Below are positions 49,701 through 61,700 of a stretch of 64,000 bases of DNA, one piece after another. The position numbers and the translations under genes were made by a program. The stretch's first letter is position 1. The number at the start of each line of letters is the position of its first letter. Location of the stretch: the NCBI GenBank assembly GCA_936440205.1, contig OW387139.1, positions 28,236,378-28,300,377 of the forward strand. The letters are read 5' to 3'. Under the pieces are notes generated by a model. The model was not told where the DNA came from. It ran no database searches and saw nothing but the letters and a program-made list of their open reading frames with translations. Origin of the DNA: Lepidonotus clava. Lineage: Eukaryota; Annelida; Polychaeta; Phyllodocida; Polynoidae.

Positions 49701-52700
49701 TTACTGCTAGAAGCTAATGTTATCTAATGACGATGGTTATTGCCGTGCATTAATTCCATCATTAGCCCTATTACCATCACTTATATATGTATTGTTCATG
49801 TAATACATCTGATAACCAGAGGAAACACTGAATATTTTTACGTAATCAAATTGAGAAAAAAAAAGTTTTTATAGGACCCCCCAAGACTAACGGTCCCACC
49901 TACCTCTCTGGCTATGAGCTGCTTGGCGGCGTAGGTCAGCTGTTTGTGTTGTTTGACCCCGGGAAGGCGGGCCACCTCGTCTACACACCTTTAAAGAGAC
50001 AAATCAAACGATAAGCTTCATATTCATATTAATTCTAAAAGTGACTTCCACCGAGAAATAAACTTCCATACAGTATTTCTGGCGGCTCCCTAAGGCCTGT
50101 TAGGTTGAACAAACTTTAACCTCGTTATGAAAATCTTGCAAAGCAGGGTTCATAATTAAGGGTTCAAACCCGACTGTCCGACGGGCAGGTCTAGGTTAAA
50201 TTACACCTGCCCGGCCCTCAAATTCACCTGCCCAGCTTTAATAGATTAGTACATCTCAGAAATCTTGCCTGCCCTTCGGGCAGGTACATGTCAAGATCTA
50301 CCTGCCCCACCTCAAATTTATCTGCCCCGTGCAGGCAGGCAATGCATAATTTTGAGTACAAGAACAGTTTTAATTTACCTACGTTGTTTTTATCTGACAA
50401 TATCCTCTATTTCTAGTAAAATGTAATTGCTTATCAGAAAAATGCTTAGAATCGAGTTAACGCTGTGGAAATAAAGAGCAAATATAAGAAATGTTTGTAG
50501 AGCTGGGTACGTACGGGTCGAGGTTGTAGACGTACTGGCCGTCCATGGTGCGCTCCTGGTGGTAGGTCATGTTGTAGGCAATCATAACTCTGATGAGGTG
50601 GGTCAGCTCGTCTTTCTCCCGCTGACTGTACAGCTGGGTGTTCACCTGTACAGTTACGTATATTACATAATGATAAGTACATACAGTACACAAAGGGGGC
50701 ATAGACTAAACCAATCATAACTCTGATAAGGTGGGTCAGCTCATCCTTCTCCCGCTGACTACAGCTGGGTGTTCACCTGTACAGTTACATACAGTACATA
50801 ATAAACAGGGGACAACAGTTGAATCTAACAGGACTCAGTGACTGTTTTGGGCAGAGACGAGACGAGAATAGATTGAATGTATTGAGTCTTAAATAATCTT
50901 CGTTGTTTTATCTACGGGGTTCCAATGAAAGTTAAAAAAAAAAAAAGATATTCAAAGGCATTGAAATGTTTTACCGCTTTTATCTATTGAAACTTATACA
51001 TGATAATCACCAAAAGCATACTATGCGTTTATAAACAGTAATTAAACGTTAACAGGGTTGAGCAAATTTCCCGAAATAGTGTTCACAGAATGAAGTTGGT
51101 GTAATGGAAGAAGTCACAATGCAAACCATGTTAAACACAAATCATCCCATACAAAATTCAAGAAACCTAGCCTGACTTACGGGTCGGAGGTTGGGCTGAA
51201 TGATGTCCAGTAGTGGGGGCAGCATCTCCATCACCGCCACGCACAAGTTTACGTTTTTTCTCACAGAGGGCGCCATGTCGTTCAGCATGGCCTCCACCAA
51301 CCCCTGCGACTTGTTGAGCTTCGTGAAATTCTGATAAAGGTAGATAAAATTACATGTTAGTGGTTCCTTCAATATCTATAAAATGTGAAATGGTAAAAAC
51401 ATGTAAGGTTATACTGTTAAGACAAGTTTTTCCTTGCCCGAAGGGTCAGTTTGTTTGGTGTGGTAACATGTTTCTACTGTTCATCCTTTGTTTCTAATGT
51501 GCGTAAATACTAGCTCATTTGTATGTTCTACTAAGTAAACCGAGAACTCATTGATAAAATACCCTGCTATCCTCAGCCAGCCTTACCTCAAATTGACTAT
51601 GGGGGTACATGATCTTTGGGTGGTGGTTGGAGGCAAACAGGAGGTGGAAGGCGACCGGCAGGTACTGCGTGTAGCGGTAGAGGCTGTAGTTCTGGGTCGT
51701 CGCCACTTCACGACTGGCAATGTCCACGAATGTCATCCAACTGTTGCCTACTTGGATCTGAATGTAAAATGACCATAACATTAATGATGAGAACTAGACT
51801 GAAATCTGACTAGAATTGAGCATGATGAAATTTAATGTCAAATCAGGATGTTGAACCCTGGACTAGCTTTTAGTCACATACCTGTAATACTTAGAAAATA
51901 GTGGACACTGAATATTTGTGGCTTCTTGATAATGTCCCTAGTTTCTGGTACGAAGAAAATCAGTGCGGATTGAGCATGGACTTATCATTAGTAGACTGTT
52001 TTTACAGCTTTAATGGCCTATCAAAAGAATTCCAACCGATTGGTACTATGGTAGAGGGTAGCAGCTACTTCCTATATCCTCAGATGTTCTGAAAATATTT
52101 ATGGAACCAAGGGATTCTTTGGGTCTAGAGATTCACAATGGTTCAGAATGGTATTATCACTTCGACAGGACTCACATTTCCTATGTCATTAGATATTTTT
52201 TTTTTTATTAAAGTTGCTAGTTACCAGGTCCATGCGTGGGTCTTTGACTTTGGCCATGAGGTAGTTCTCGTACAGTCCCTGCATCATCTTCTCCGACTCC
52301 CCAGCGGCTTGGGCTAGAAGTAGCGTGTTCTGGAACCTGAAACATACAGGCTGCTGTTAGCATCTTGTAATCGGAGTGCAATAAACAAATAGGTTTAAAT
52401 CATAATACGTTATCAACTTGAGTTGTGGAAGTATTGAAATAATATATTTACTTTGCTTGTAATTTCTTCTAGACACCAATACAGGTATACAAACTATGTT
52501 CCGTTTCAGACCTTCTCTGCGGGACGGTAACAAGTGAAACAATTATAGGTGACACTGACAGTTTTGAAGAACTTACCTGGCTGTAGAACTCAGGTTATTT
52601 TGATTAACCATCGACATTTCCTCTAATTCTTTAAGTGGAAGGTTGGCTCTGTCGTGTGGATTGACGTATCTTTTCCTGCAAAAATAAAATATCTCCAAAC

Positions 52701-55700
52701 ATGTGTCGATTGAAAATAGATAAAACGTTATATTGTCAAAAGATCTCCGTATAAACATTCAGAATTGAGGGATGGATGAAAAAACACTACTGGGTTCTTA
52801 CCGTTTTGGTTTTGGCATTGTGAAAATACTTTGCCATACTGTGAATAAACTTTTATGAGCATCCTTTTGGCCAACGCTGGCTGAGTTCACAGATGCTAGA
52901 GTAAGTTCTTGTTTCTTGCTTCGGACAAACTGGAAAAAGATACAAAAAAGAATACCAATGAATAAACATCTTGGATATAATCCAAATACTGAATTTTATA
53001 TTCAAATGAGTGGAAAAAGCATTGCATTTGTGGTTTTCTAAATTATTTCAGATCATAAGTACAACTTGAAAGGCACTCACTTGTAGCGTGTTGAGACAGG
53101 AGCGGATGTCGTTGTCGGCCTTCTCACATAGGGCCAGTAAGGTGGTCAGGTCCGCCTTGAGCTGCTCGTGCCGCGAGATCTAACACACAAGAACAGGGAG
53201 TAAGTATCAGTCCTGAGGTCGGAATATATGGGATGGTCACACTTCTTTCGAAATTTAAATCAGGTTCTCTATTTCTAAATTACCCTAGTCAGTGCCTTTA
53301 AAAGATTGAGTTTCATATTTCAGAGATGTCACTCCAGACCGAGGAAAAAGGAGGGAAAGTAGGAAAAGTAGGAAACATTTTTTAAGTTTTCTTCTTCTTT
53401 TTTTTCCCAGAAGCAGCATAAGGAAAAACTAACTTTCAGAAATAAACTCGTGATACGGCATTTGTATTTGAATAGCTTTAATCCTCAGACAGAACTCGTA
53501 CAATAGTAGGAAAAACGGCAATTCTGACTTTATTTGAGACGTAAATTGAAGGCAACACACGTTTGTAAATAATACTTTGTAGTTATAATGGAATAGTTAG
53601 TTATCTTTTATTGTAAAAAAACAAACCGTGACGTACCTGCTGTAGTCGGTTGGCCAGCTTGGAGGGCACGGTGGGCGGGAAGGTGATCATGAGTGCCAGC
53701 TGACGGAGCTGTCGAAGGGCTGGAGCGTACCTGGGGAGAGGAAAGGTAAAAATCATGATACGACATCAAAATGAGAAAGGTAAAAACCATACTTCTACAT
53801 CAAAACAGGATATCTAAATTCATTAAATATAGATTATACAGATATTTCCCTGTTATAACTGGGTAAATAAAATTGTAGAAATACACTACTGGGGTCTGTG
53901 AAAGACATTGTGGTATTCCATACAAACAGACATTGCGGGATGACAACCGTGCATCCGTAAAGATTGAGGGAGAAGAAGGCAATACACAACGGAAACTGTC
54001 TCAGGCGTTCAACAACTTACACGTCATTACAGATACAGATGATAGGGCGTAGCAGCAGGTTGCCCTTCTTCTTTTTCTTCTTAGTAGTCGGCGCAGCCTC
54101 TGGTCCTTTGATGATGGACAGCAGCATGTTTATAGCCGGCTGTTTTTTGAAAGATGTGTGTGTTATCAGTGTGGTATCTTTACGGGGGATAGACACATAC
54201 GTTTTTTTAGACAGCATTATTCTAATAGTGCTAGCTTAGCTCCAAGGAATGCTTTACCCTTCTACTGAATGTGCAAGTGTATCCCAACAGGGATGGTTCT
54301 GACAGTCAATTAGGAATTATCTAAATTCTATCCGCCATAGATGCGTTGAAAATATCTTGTATGGCACCAAATGTGTGACGACATCAATGCCACATTCACT
54401 ATCGTTGCCTTTAGTTAAAGTAATCTGTTGTCAGTGCAGATTTTAACACGGAACACATTGACATTACAACTATGGCTACCCAGTTTGTTTTTTTTGGGGT
54501 GGATGATATAAAAAATAATATAGCTACTCCTTTGTACTATCGTTGATGATATGAACATAACCGTTACCTGCGGAGCACCGTCAATCTCATCAATGATGAG
54601 GCAGTTTGGTCGGGCGTCCTGCCCAATAACAGACTTCATTTGGGTTGCCGCCTCGATCTTAGTTTTAAAGATATCTTGACTGCGATCATCACTGAAAGAA
54701 ATTGTGTTTACTTGAATGTACTGCAGTAATTGAATGAACAAATCCATGTACGAAATATTGAATAGGATATCACTAAAATAACAACTAGATCAAATATACC
54801 TACACAAGGTTCCCCCAGTTTTTTGTCTTGAGTAACGTTGACTGATATTTGTTGGCTTCATCTTCATTATCAGAAGTAACTTATTTAGATTTAAAGGATG
54901 AGCTCTGTTGAAGAGCAAACTCACCTAGCGTTCATTTCCACCACATTGTACCCGGCGTGTCGGGCTATAACGTGGGCTAAAGTTGTCTTACCAAGACCCG
55001 GCGGTCCGCACAGCAGAGCCACCTAGTAAAATTATTCATATTACGAAATTAACAGAATTCATCTTTTCTTCGCGTTCGGATCAATAACGAATTTATCTTT
55101 TTCCTTCTGTGTTCATGCCATACATGTTTAGTGTATAAAAGTTATTCTATAGTATTGTAACTTATTCAACATTCTCGGTGACGATTTTACCCCTTGAACT
55201 TTGACCAGCCGAAGATCTGGTGGACAGGAAATTAATTCTGTGTTCATTACAAAAGGTTAATCCTTTTTTATTTTTCATTACGGTTGTTTTCAAATCGACT
55301 TCTAGATGATTGGGCAGACTGACACCTTGCTGAATACGGATATGGGAGTTCTCACCTTGTTCATGGGACGTTTATGTTGATCTAATTCGTCAAGAACCTC
55401 AGGTACATTCTTCTTGAAGAAGGGTTTGCCTTTGTCGTCTTTGCCTTTGTTTTCCTTCCACTTGTCCTCAGGTTTCTGTTCCTTTTTCTGTTCTCCTTTG
55501 GGGAGCTTACACTCCTTACCGAATACGACATAGTCCCACTGCTTTAACCACTTCAAAAGCAAACGATTTGTAGCCTGCAGGTAAGTAACCAAGGTACAGT
55601 CAGATCAGTTTTTAAATTGAGTATTAATTTTTTTTAAATTGAGTATTAATTTGATTTTAAACTTCGATATATTGAAATGTACGAAGGAAAAGAACTTCTA

Positions 55701-58700
55701 TTTTAAACCAAATTATCTATGATCGAGAGAAACGATTTCCATGGCAGCAAATGCGACAAATTTTACAAAACAGATTTCATTTCAATAAACCTAAAATAAG
55801 TATGTGCACAACATTTTGGTGTAACACAATTTCGTGAGTACAATGATCGTTTTCCATGATATTCACTTAATCATGCTTGTGAAGTTTTCACGTTATTTTG
55901 AGATATAAAGCTAAATATACGTATACATGATCCTGATCTGTCCTTACCTCATCACTGAGTAACTCTGTGTAGCGCTGAGGGGAGTAGCGCTCCACCCACA
56001 GTGACGGCTTACCGCACGCCTCCTCCTCCTCGATGCGCTCGTCGATCTCAGGCATATCATCTCCAGTCCTGTGTTTGGTAGTAAGAACATAAACAGTCAG
56101 GCAACCATAGTTGTCAAGAACCACGTTCCGTCAAACCCTACATCTACAAGTCCATACTATGAATACTAAATTAAAATATGGGTTGACTATATTTAGACAT
56201 GACGTCCTACTTGCTCAAAGAGGAGAAAATTCATACAGCAATACATTATGTAATGAATGCATATATGCTGCAGAACATATTATTATTACAGTGCATATGG
56301 GCCGCCACTGTAATGAATAATTTATTTTTTTTTTTCTCCAAATTTGCTAGTTGTTTGATGAACGTCTAATCTTGTTTTCTCTAAGAATTTCCTACATGAT
56401 CAAACTCACCCGTCAAGTAAATTTTCTATTCGTTGCGTCTCCTCTGCTACCCTCCTATCTCGCTGAAATAAAATTATTTAACTGTGGGTAAGAGGGATCA
56501 TTGCATGCCTAGAGTCTATGTTCAGTGACAAAATTAATTTAGAGCAGATTTATTTTTGTTTCATTAACTCTTAAATGCCGAGATTAGCTCGCAGCAAACC
56601 ATCTTCTCAAAACAAGGACAATATATGTAATTACAAAATTCAGTTTTTGTGGTGTGATGTAATTTTCTACTCCACTTTTAAGACTGATCACCTAACTAGG
56701 AATCAATGATTTACCCGTTCTGCAACTTGTGCTTTCAAAACATCCAGAGGCACTCCCAACAACTGTAACTGTTTGTGACCGCATGCTAACTTCTCTATCT
56801 GAAAAACAAAGATTCAGTTCATAATGAAGATGATAATGATTAAGTCACTGATTTATTGTCAACTCTGAACATGTTTTACTTGTCTCGAATATTGGTGTTG
56901 AATCTATCGAGGCGTTTTATCACTATCCTGGCCTCAAACTATCCGCATGGGTGGCAAAGACATTATTCTCTTTAAATTGAAAAGACATTTACGTATATTT
57001 TTCACAATGGCCGCCGCCTCTGAGTATGTAATGAATAGAGGGCCTCTTTAGAAATACTGAACTTTCTACATGAGATTTAAATGTTCCACGATTGGAAAGC
57101 CTCTACTCCTATTATAATTTTGGACAATGACATGATAGAAAAAATACTCAATAAGCTTTCTAGTATATACATTAAAGTCCGAACCTCCTTTGCTTGGGTG
57201 AGCTCATCCTTCACTGTCATGAAGACGCGGAAGCCCTCGGTACCAGTGACATTCACATAATCACGATCTTTTGGACGGAGGCGGAGTACACGTTCCCTTT
57301 CCAAGTCATAAGCTTATCAGATAAAAGAACAAGTATGGAGTACAAATACTTTGTGTAGGAAAAAATAACCACATATCAATTGTTACTGTTTCCAGTATTT
57401 TGTTTTTATAGACAGCTATATCGGCCCCTAGGTATATTTTCCATTCATCTATCGTAGGTTGAAATGGTGCAGGTGAATCTGGATAAAGGCCTTTGGGTTC
57501 ACGCTAAAGGTAAAGAGATTTCCTTGTTACGCTGATACAGTTTATACGTTCACTATATCTAATCTAAGAGCATAGGTCTATGACCTGTGCTCTCAATATC
57601 CCCAACATGATATTCTGATCACACTTACTTTCTGTTATTCTATCCTGGTACTCCGAGAAATTTTCATTCCGTGGTTTATTGTTGTTTTTGCTTGCTTGGA
57701 GACGAATGGGTTTCTCTGCAGGCGTCGGTGATGGCGGAGGGGTTATCTGAAAATCGTCCACGGGTCCAAGATCCAGACTGATATCAAAGTTTGGTCGTGA
57801 TTTCTTCTTCTTGTGTACTGTAATTGAAAAGTTGATAAAATAAGTGGGTTAAAAATACATGTAGTTAAATCAGATTTCAACGATAAGGATTCAAGATTGG
57901 CTCCCCTAGGGCAGGGGCATCTCAAGTTTTATGTGGCCAACTAGCGAATGCCTTATATATTCATACAAGTCATTTAGGAAACTTGACCTCAGGATTTATC
58001 ATTCAAAACGTAGAGGTCAAATATGGATTAACTCAAACCTCATTGCTATTTTAGAAACAGGGTTGTCTAGGACCCTGACATTAAGAACTTATATGTTGTA
58101 TAGGGAATTTTATCTCTGCAAATTCATTTATCACATACCGATATCAGGAAGGTCAGCGTCTATGGTGAGTTCTCCCTCACTGTCGGAAAGGGCCCCAAAC
58201 ATTTCATCCTGGCGGCGTTTGAGGGCGGCAGTCCGCCCGTCCCCACCTGTGACCTGGGGGCTGTCCGTTAGCAGAGGGGTGGCGAAACTGTCATTGAGCA
58301 AACTGCTGTTCTGGCTAGCATCGCCCTTGGTCTTACTTTTCACGTGCTTAGTTGATGGTGTTGAAAAGTTTAAACTTTTCCTTGATTTTGTATCAAACGG
58401 TTGGAAATCATCTCCCACCTCTGAAAGGTATAAGTGTCAATCTTTAAAATAAAAGATAAAATCTGGCTTCCACTCAAATTTCAAGCAGTGGGAAAACAGA
58501 AAAACTTTCCATTGAATCTCACTGCCACGTTAACGTAGTATTGTCCACAAATGTATCGAAATTGTCGATAGGGTATAGCAATTGTTGATAGGGGTATTTT
58601 CCCGAGGTTGAAGTAGACATCATCATTTGCTCACTGTGTTCACCAGTTTATTACATATATTTTGGATCAATTTACAATAAAGCCCAATCAACTCAAATTG

Positions 58701-61700
58701 TCAGTCTTGTGGTTTTGATGTACAAATCTCCACATATTATTTTCATATTAAATGACGAATGAAAACCCCTATTTACAGTGTATCCCAAAAACCGCCGGAC
58801 ATCCGGACATGTCCAGCAGTTTTCAATCAATGTCCGATGTTTTATCTTTTGACACTAGACAATTTGTCCGACAGTTATCATACTTATTCCTTGAAAAAAT
58901 GGAATATTTTACCAACTTTTTTTTTTTGCTGAATTCTACAATACATTTATTTGATAATAACATGTCCGGTTCAGCAAAGTAATGTCCGATGTAAACCCTA
59001 TAAACCTCGGACAATTTATCCGCCATTTCAGAAAGTTTTTGGGATACAATGTATTTATATAAATAATGTAAAAACATCAAAATTTACGAACGTGGAACAG
59101 GGCCAAGAAGTCACAATTGTCATTGATATTCTATCGATCTACATACGTCAAATCTTAAATATCGTGGAGATCACATCTAGCCATTCAGAGGGAATGGTTT
59201 CTCAAAAAAAATTTTATTTAGGTCATAGTTTTTATGTTAGGTTCTATGAAATCTAGAAATCAAGTTGCAAAAATGTTAGAAAGTTACCCTTTTTTAATAT
59301 AAAATAAAAATTATAACCTAAATAAAAATTCTGAGACACTGTTTGGTGTTCCCTCTGCATAAACATTGTCACCTGGGACTGGGTAGATCTAAAATGTGAT
59401 GATTGTCGTTCATAGCAAGGAGTCTACCGGGAAGGAGATATAACTGGCGAGGGGAGCAATGTCCGGGGGATGTCTTGATTGTTCACACCTCTGCATGGGG
59501 TAAGACAGTGGTCTGGGAGGGGAGCGTCATCTGCAGACACTCATATTACAAAGGGAGTAGGGTACAGGCCCGTGATTAGGCCAAAAAAAAAAATAGTTGT
59601 GTTCAGGTTTCATGCCTCCAAAAAATTAGGGTAGGTAGGTAGGAAATTATTTTTTTTTTGATATTTATTTTGACTGTAATGAAAGCATAAATGACTTGAA
59701 ACTTTCTCAATTCACCCTCTTGAACAATTTGTTACATTTTGTAATACATATTTTGATAATGTATAGGCAATTTGATGTCAATTTTCAAATTTTGAAACAA
59801 TTTTATGATCTAAACAATTTTTTCTCTGATAAAACTTTAGGGTCGGGGCAAAATAATAGGGCCTATCAGAAAACCTGAACAAAACAGCAACTTTTTTGGG
59901 GGGGGTCTTAAGAATGTAAATTCAGCAATTTGAATGGTCATATAGGACGTTCTCTTCAGTCAATACCATGGCAACTATTTTTACATGTTTCCCTCAAAAT
60001 GTTTAAACCGAAAGAGGTCTGATTTATTTTGACAATAACACTAGGATTCAAATGACCTAGCCACTGTAGCGAATTTGCTGCTGGACTGGATGGATTAGCT
60101 ACACTCACCTAGCTATGATTAGCCACCTATTTTGACCCATTTGTATAATATACAAATGGGTCAAAATCATAGCTAGGTGATTTGGTAGCTAGGTTTCCAT
60201 ATATTATATGAATTTAGTGTTTAATATCTTTTTCATTTATGAGATATTGTTGCCTTTTAACAGTGTTCGAGACTAACTCTTTTGGCTCTTGGCCATCAGG
60301 ACTGACAATGTCAAAAAGTCATCGGCCCCAATAGGTTTCAGTCGGCCCAGAAAAACAGTGTACATGAAGGCCAAAAGAGAAAAAAAAGCCTAAATGACGG
60401 CCAAAAAAGAGCATAAACGACAGCCCAAAAAGAGCATAAGTGACAGCCGAAAAAACATAATTGACGGCCAAAAAAACATAAATGATGGCTGAAAAAAGAC
60501 ATACATGACGGCTGAAAAAGTTGTTGGCCATCCGGGCCAATATAACAATTGAAGTACTTTAAAGTTTGGTGTAGTAGTACTTCCTAATTGTGGATGTGGT
60601 TTAGGGGAGTAATGAAGATTTGAAGACAGGAGAAGTGTTGCAGATGATCTTGTATTAATTCTTCAGTCACAGGTTAGAGCATGGCCTCAGGCCAAAGCCC
60701 CATGAAAAGTTACATGTGCATAGCTCTGTGTCTCCAGCCCCACTGCCCAGAGTGGAGCGTTCAAGGTTCCCTCCAAAGGCCTCTAGGGCCCTGATTGGTT
60801 GGTCAGGCTCCAGGTGGTAGGTGGCTCCACCTGGAGTCTGTGAGGGTAGTTAGACACTACTTAAGGGTATAGTTTTAATACTTAATATATATAATTTTGA
60901 ATATATTGTGTATAATTTTATACTAGTTCTCACATAAATATATTTAGAAATAATATGTTTTAGAGGATAGAAATGTCCTACCGATTTTAAGGTATGACAT
61001 AATGATTTCTCAATATTTCGTTGGCCCTGTTCCAAAAACATTGGCCATTGGCTGACACGGGGAAATGGCTCAAACACTACTCAGGGACGGATCCAGAGAT
61101 TATAGAAAGGGGGAGCACCCTTATGTAAAAATTTGAGGGGCCCCCTTGGGGGAATAGAGTTTTACATTAAAAAATCGAAATTTGGTCAAAATTTGGGGGG
61201 GTCTCTGCTGCTCTAAATTATTGTATTGTTAGTAAATGATCATATAACAACATTACTGTTACTCAGGACAAGCTCAACTATTATGAGCTATTATCAAATC
61301 ATTGTCATTGCTATATTTATATTGTAAAGTAATCTTGTATTTCATGTAAAGCAAACTTGTACAAACTACCTTGTCTTATGTAAATGCAATGTGCCGATCA
61401 ACTAGGCACAGCATCAAACTGGTAGATCAGTGCACCTAGCACTGAGGTTTTTCAATGCTGTACAAAGTACCTGAATAACAAAAAAAAAACAATTCCTAAG
61501 ACCCAATATAAGCAGCAAAGTTTTGAATCCTAGTGCGACCCCGGTGAGGTGTTAGTTTTACTCATTCAAGTTCCCCTCTTCCATACAGACCTTATCTAAA
61601 GAAAAATATAAGGTCTGTATGGGAGAAGGGAACTCGGGCAGCCGGGATTTCTTTTTTTTTCTATCTAAAGAAAAAATTATAAAAAAAGAAATCCCGGCTG

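Larger units (their letters stand above)
51758..58138 (-). other. CHTF18 introns 2-16, short introns
   Basis: Gaps over 300 bases between these exons (introns 2, 3, 4, 6, 7, 8, 10, 12 and 16) are AT-rich and hold only splice signals. A 20-bp direct duplication TTTTTAAATTGAGTATTAAT lies at 55611-55650 in intron 7. Intron 3 has a short open stretch discussed under rejected items. Confidence 0.5.

Noticed and set aside
57412-57504. Open stretch in CHTF18 intron 3 that looks protein-like (minus strand, containing [18 protein letters not shown])
   Set aside because: It has an acceptor-like TTTAG, but joining it to exon 3 in phase gives an immediate stop, and its GTAACA end does not match the phase of exon 4. 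It has no counterpart in human CHTF18.
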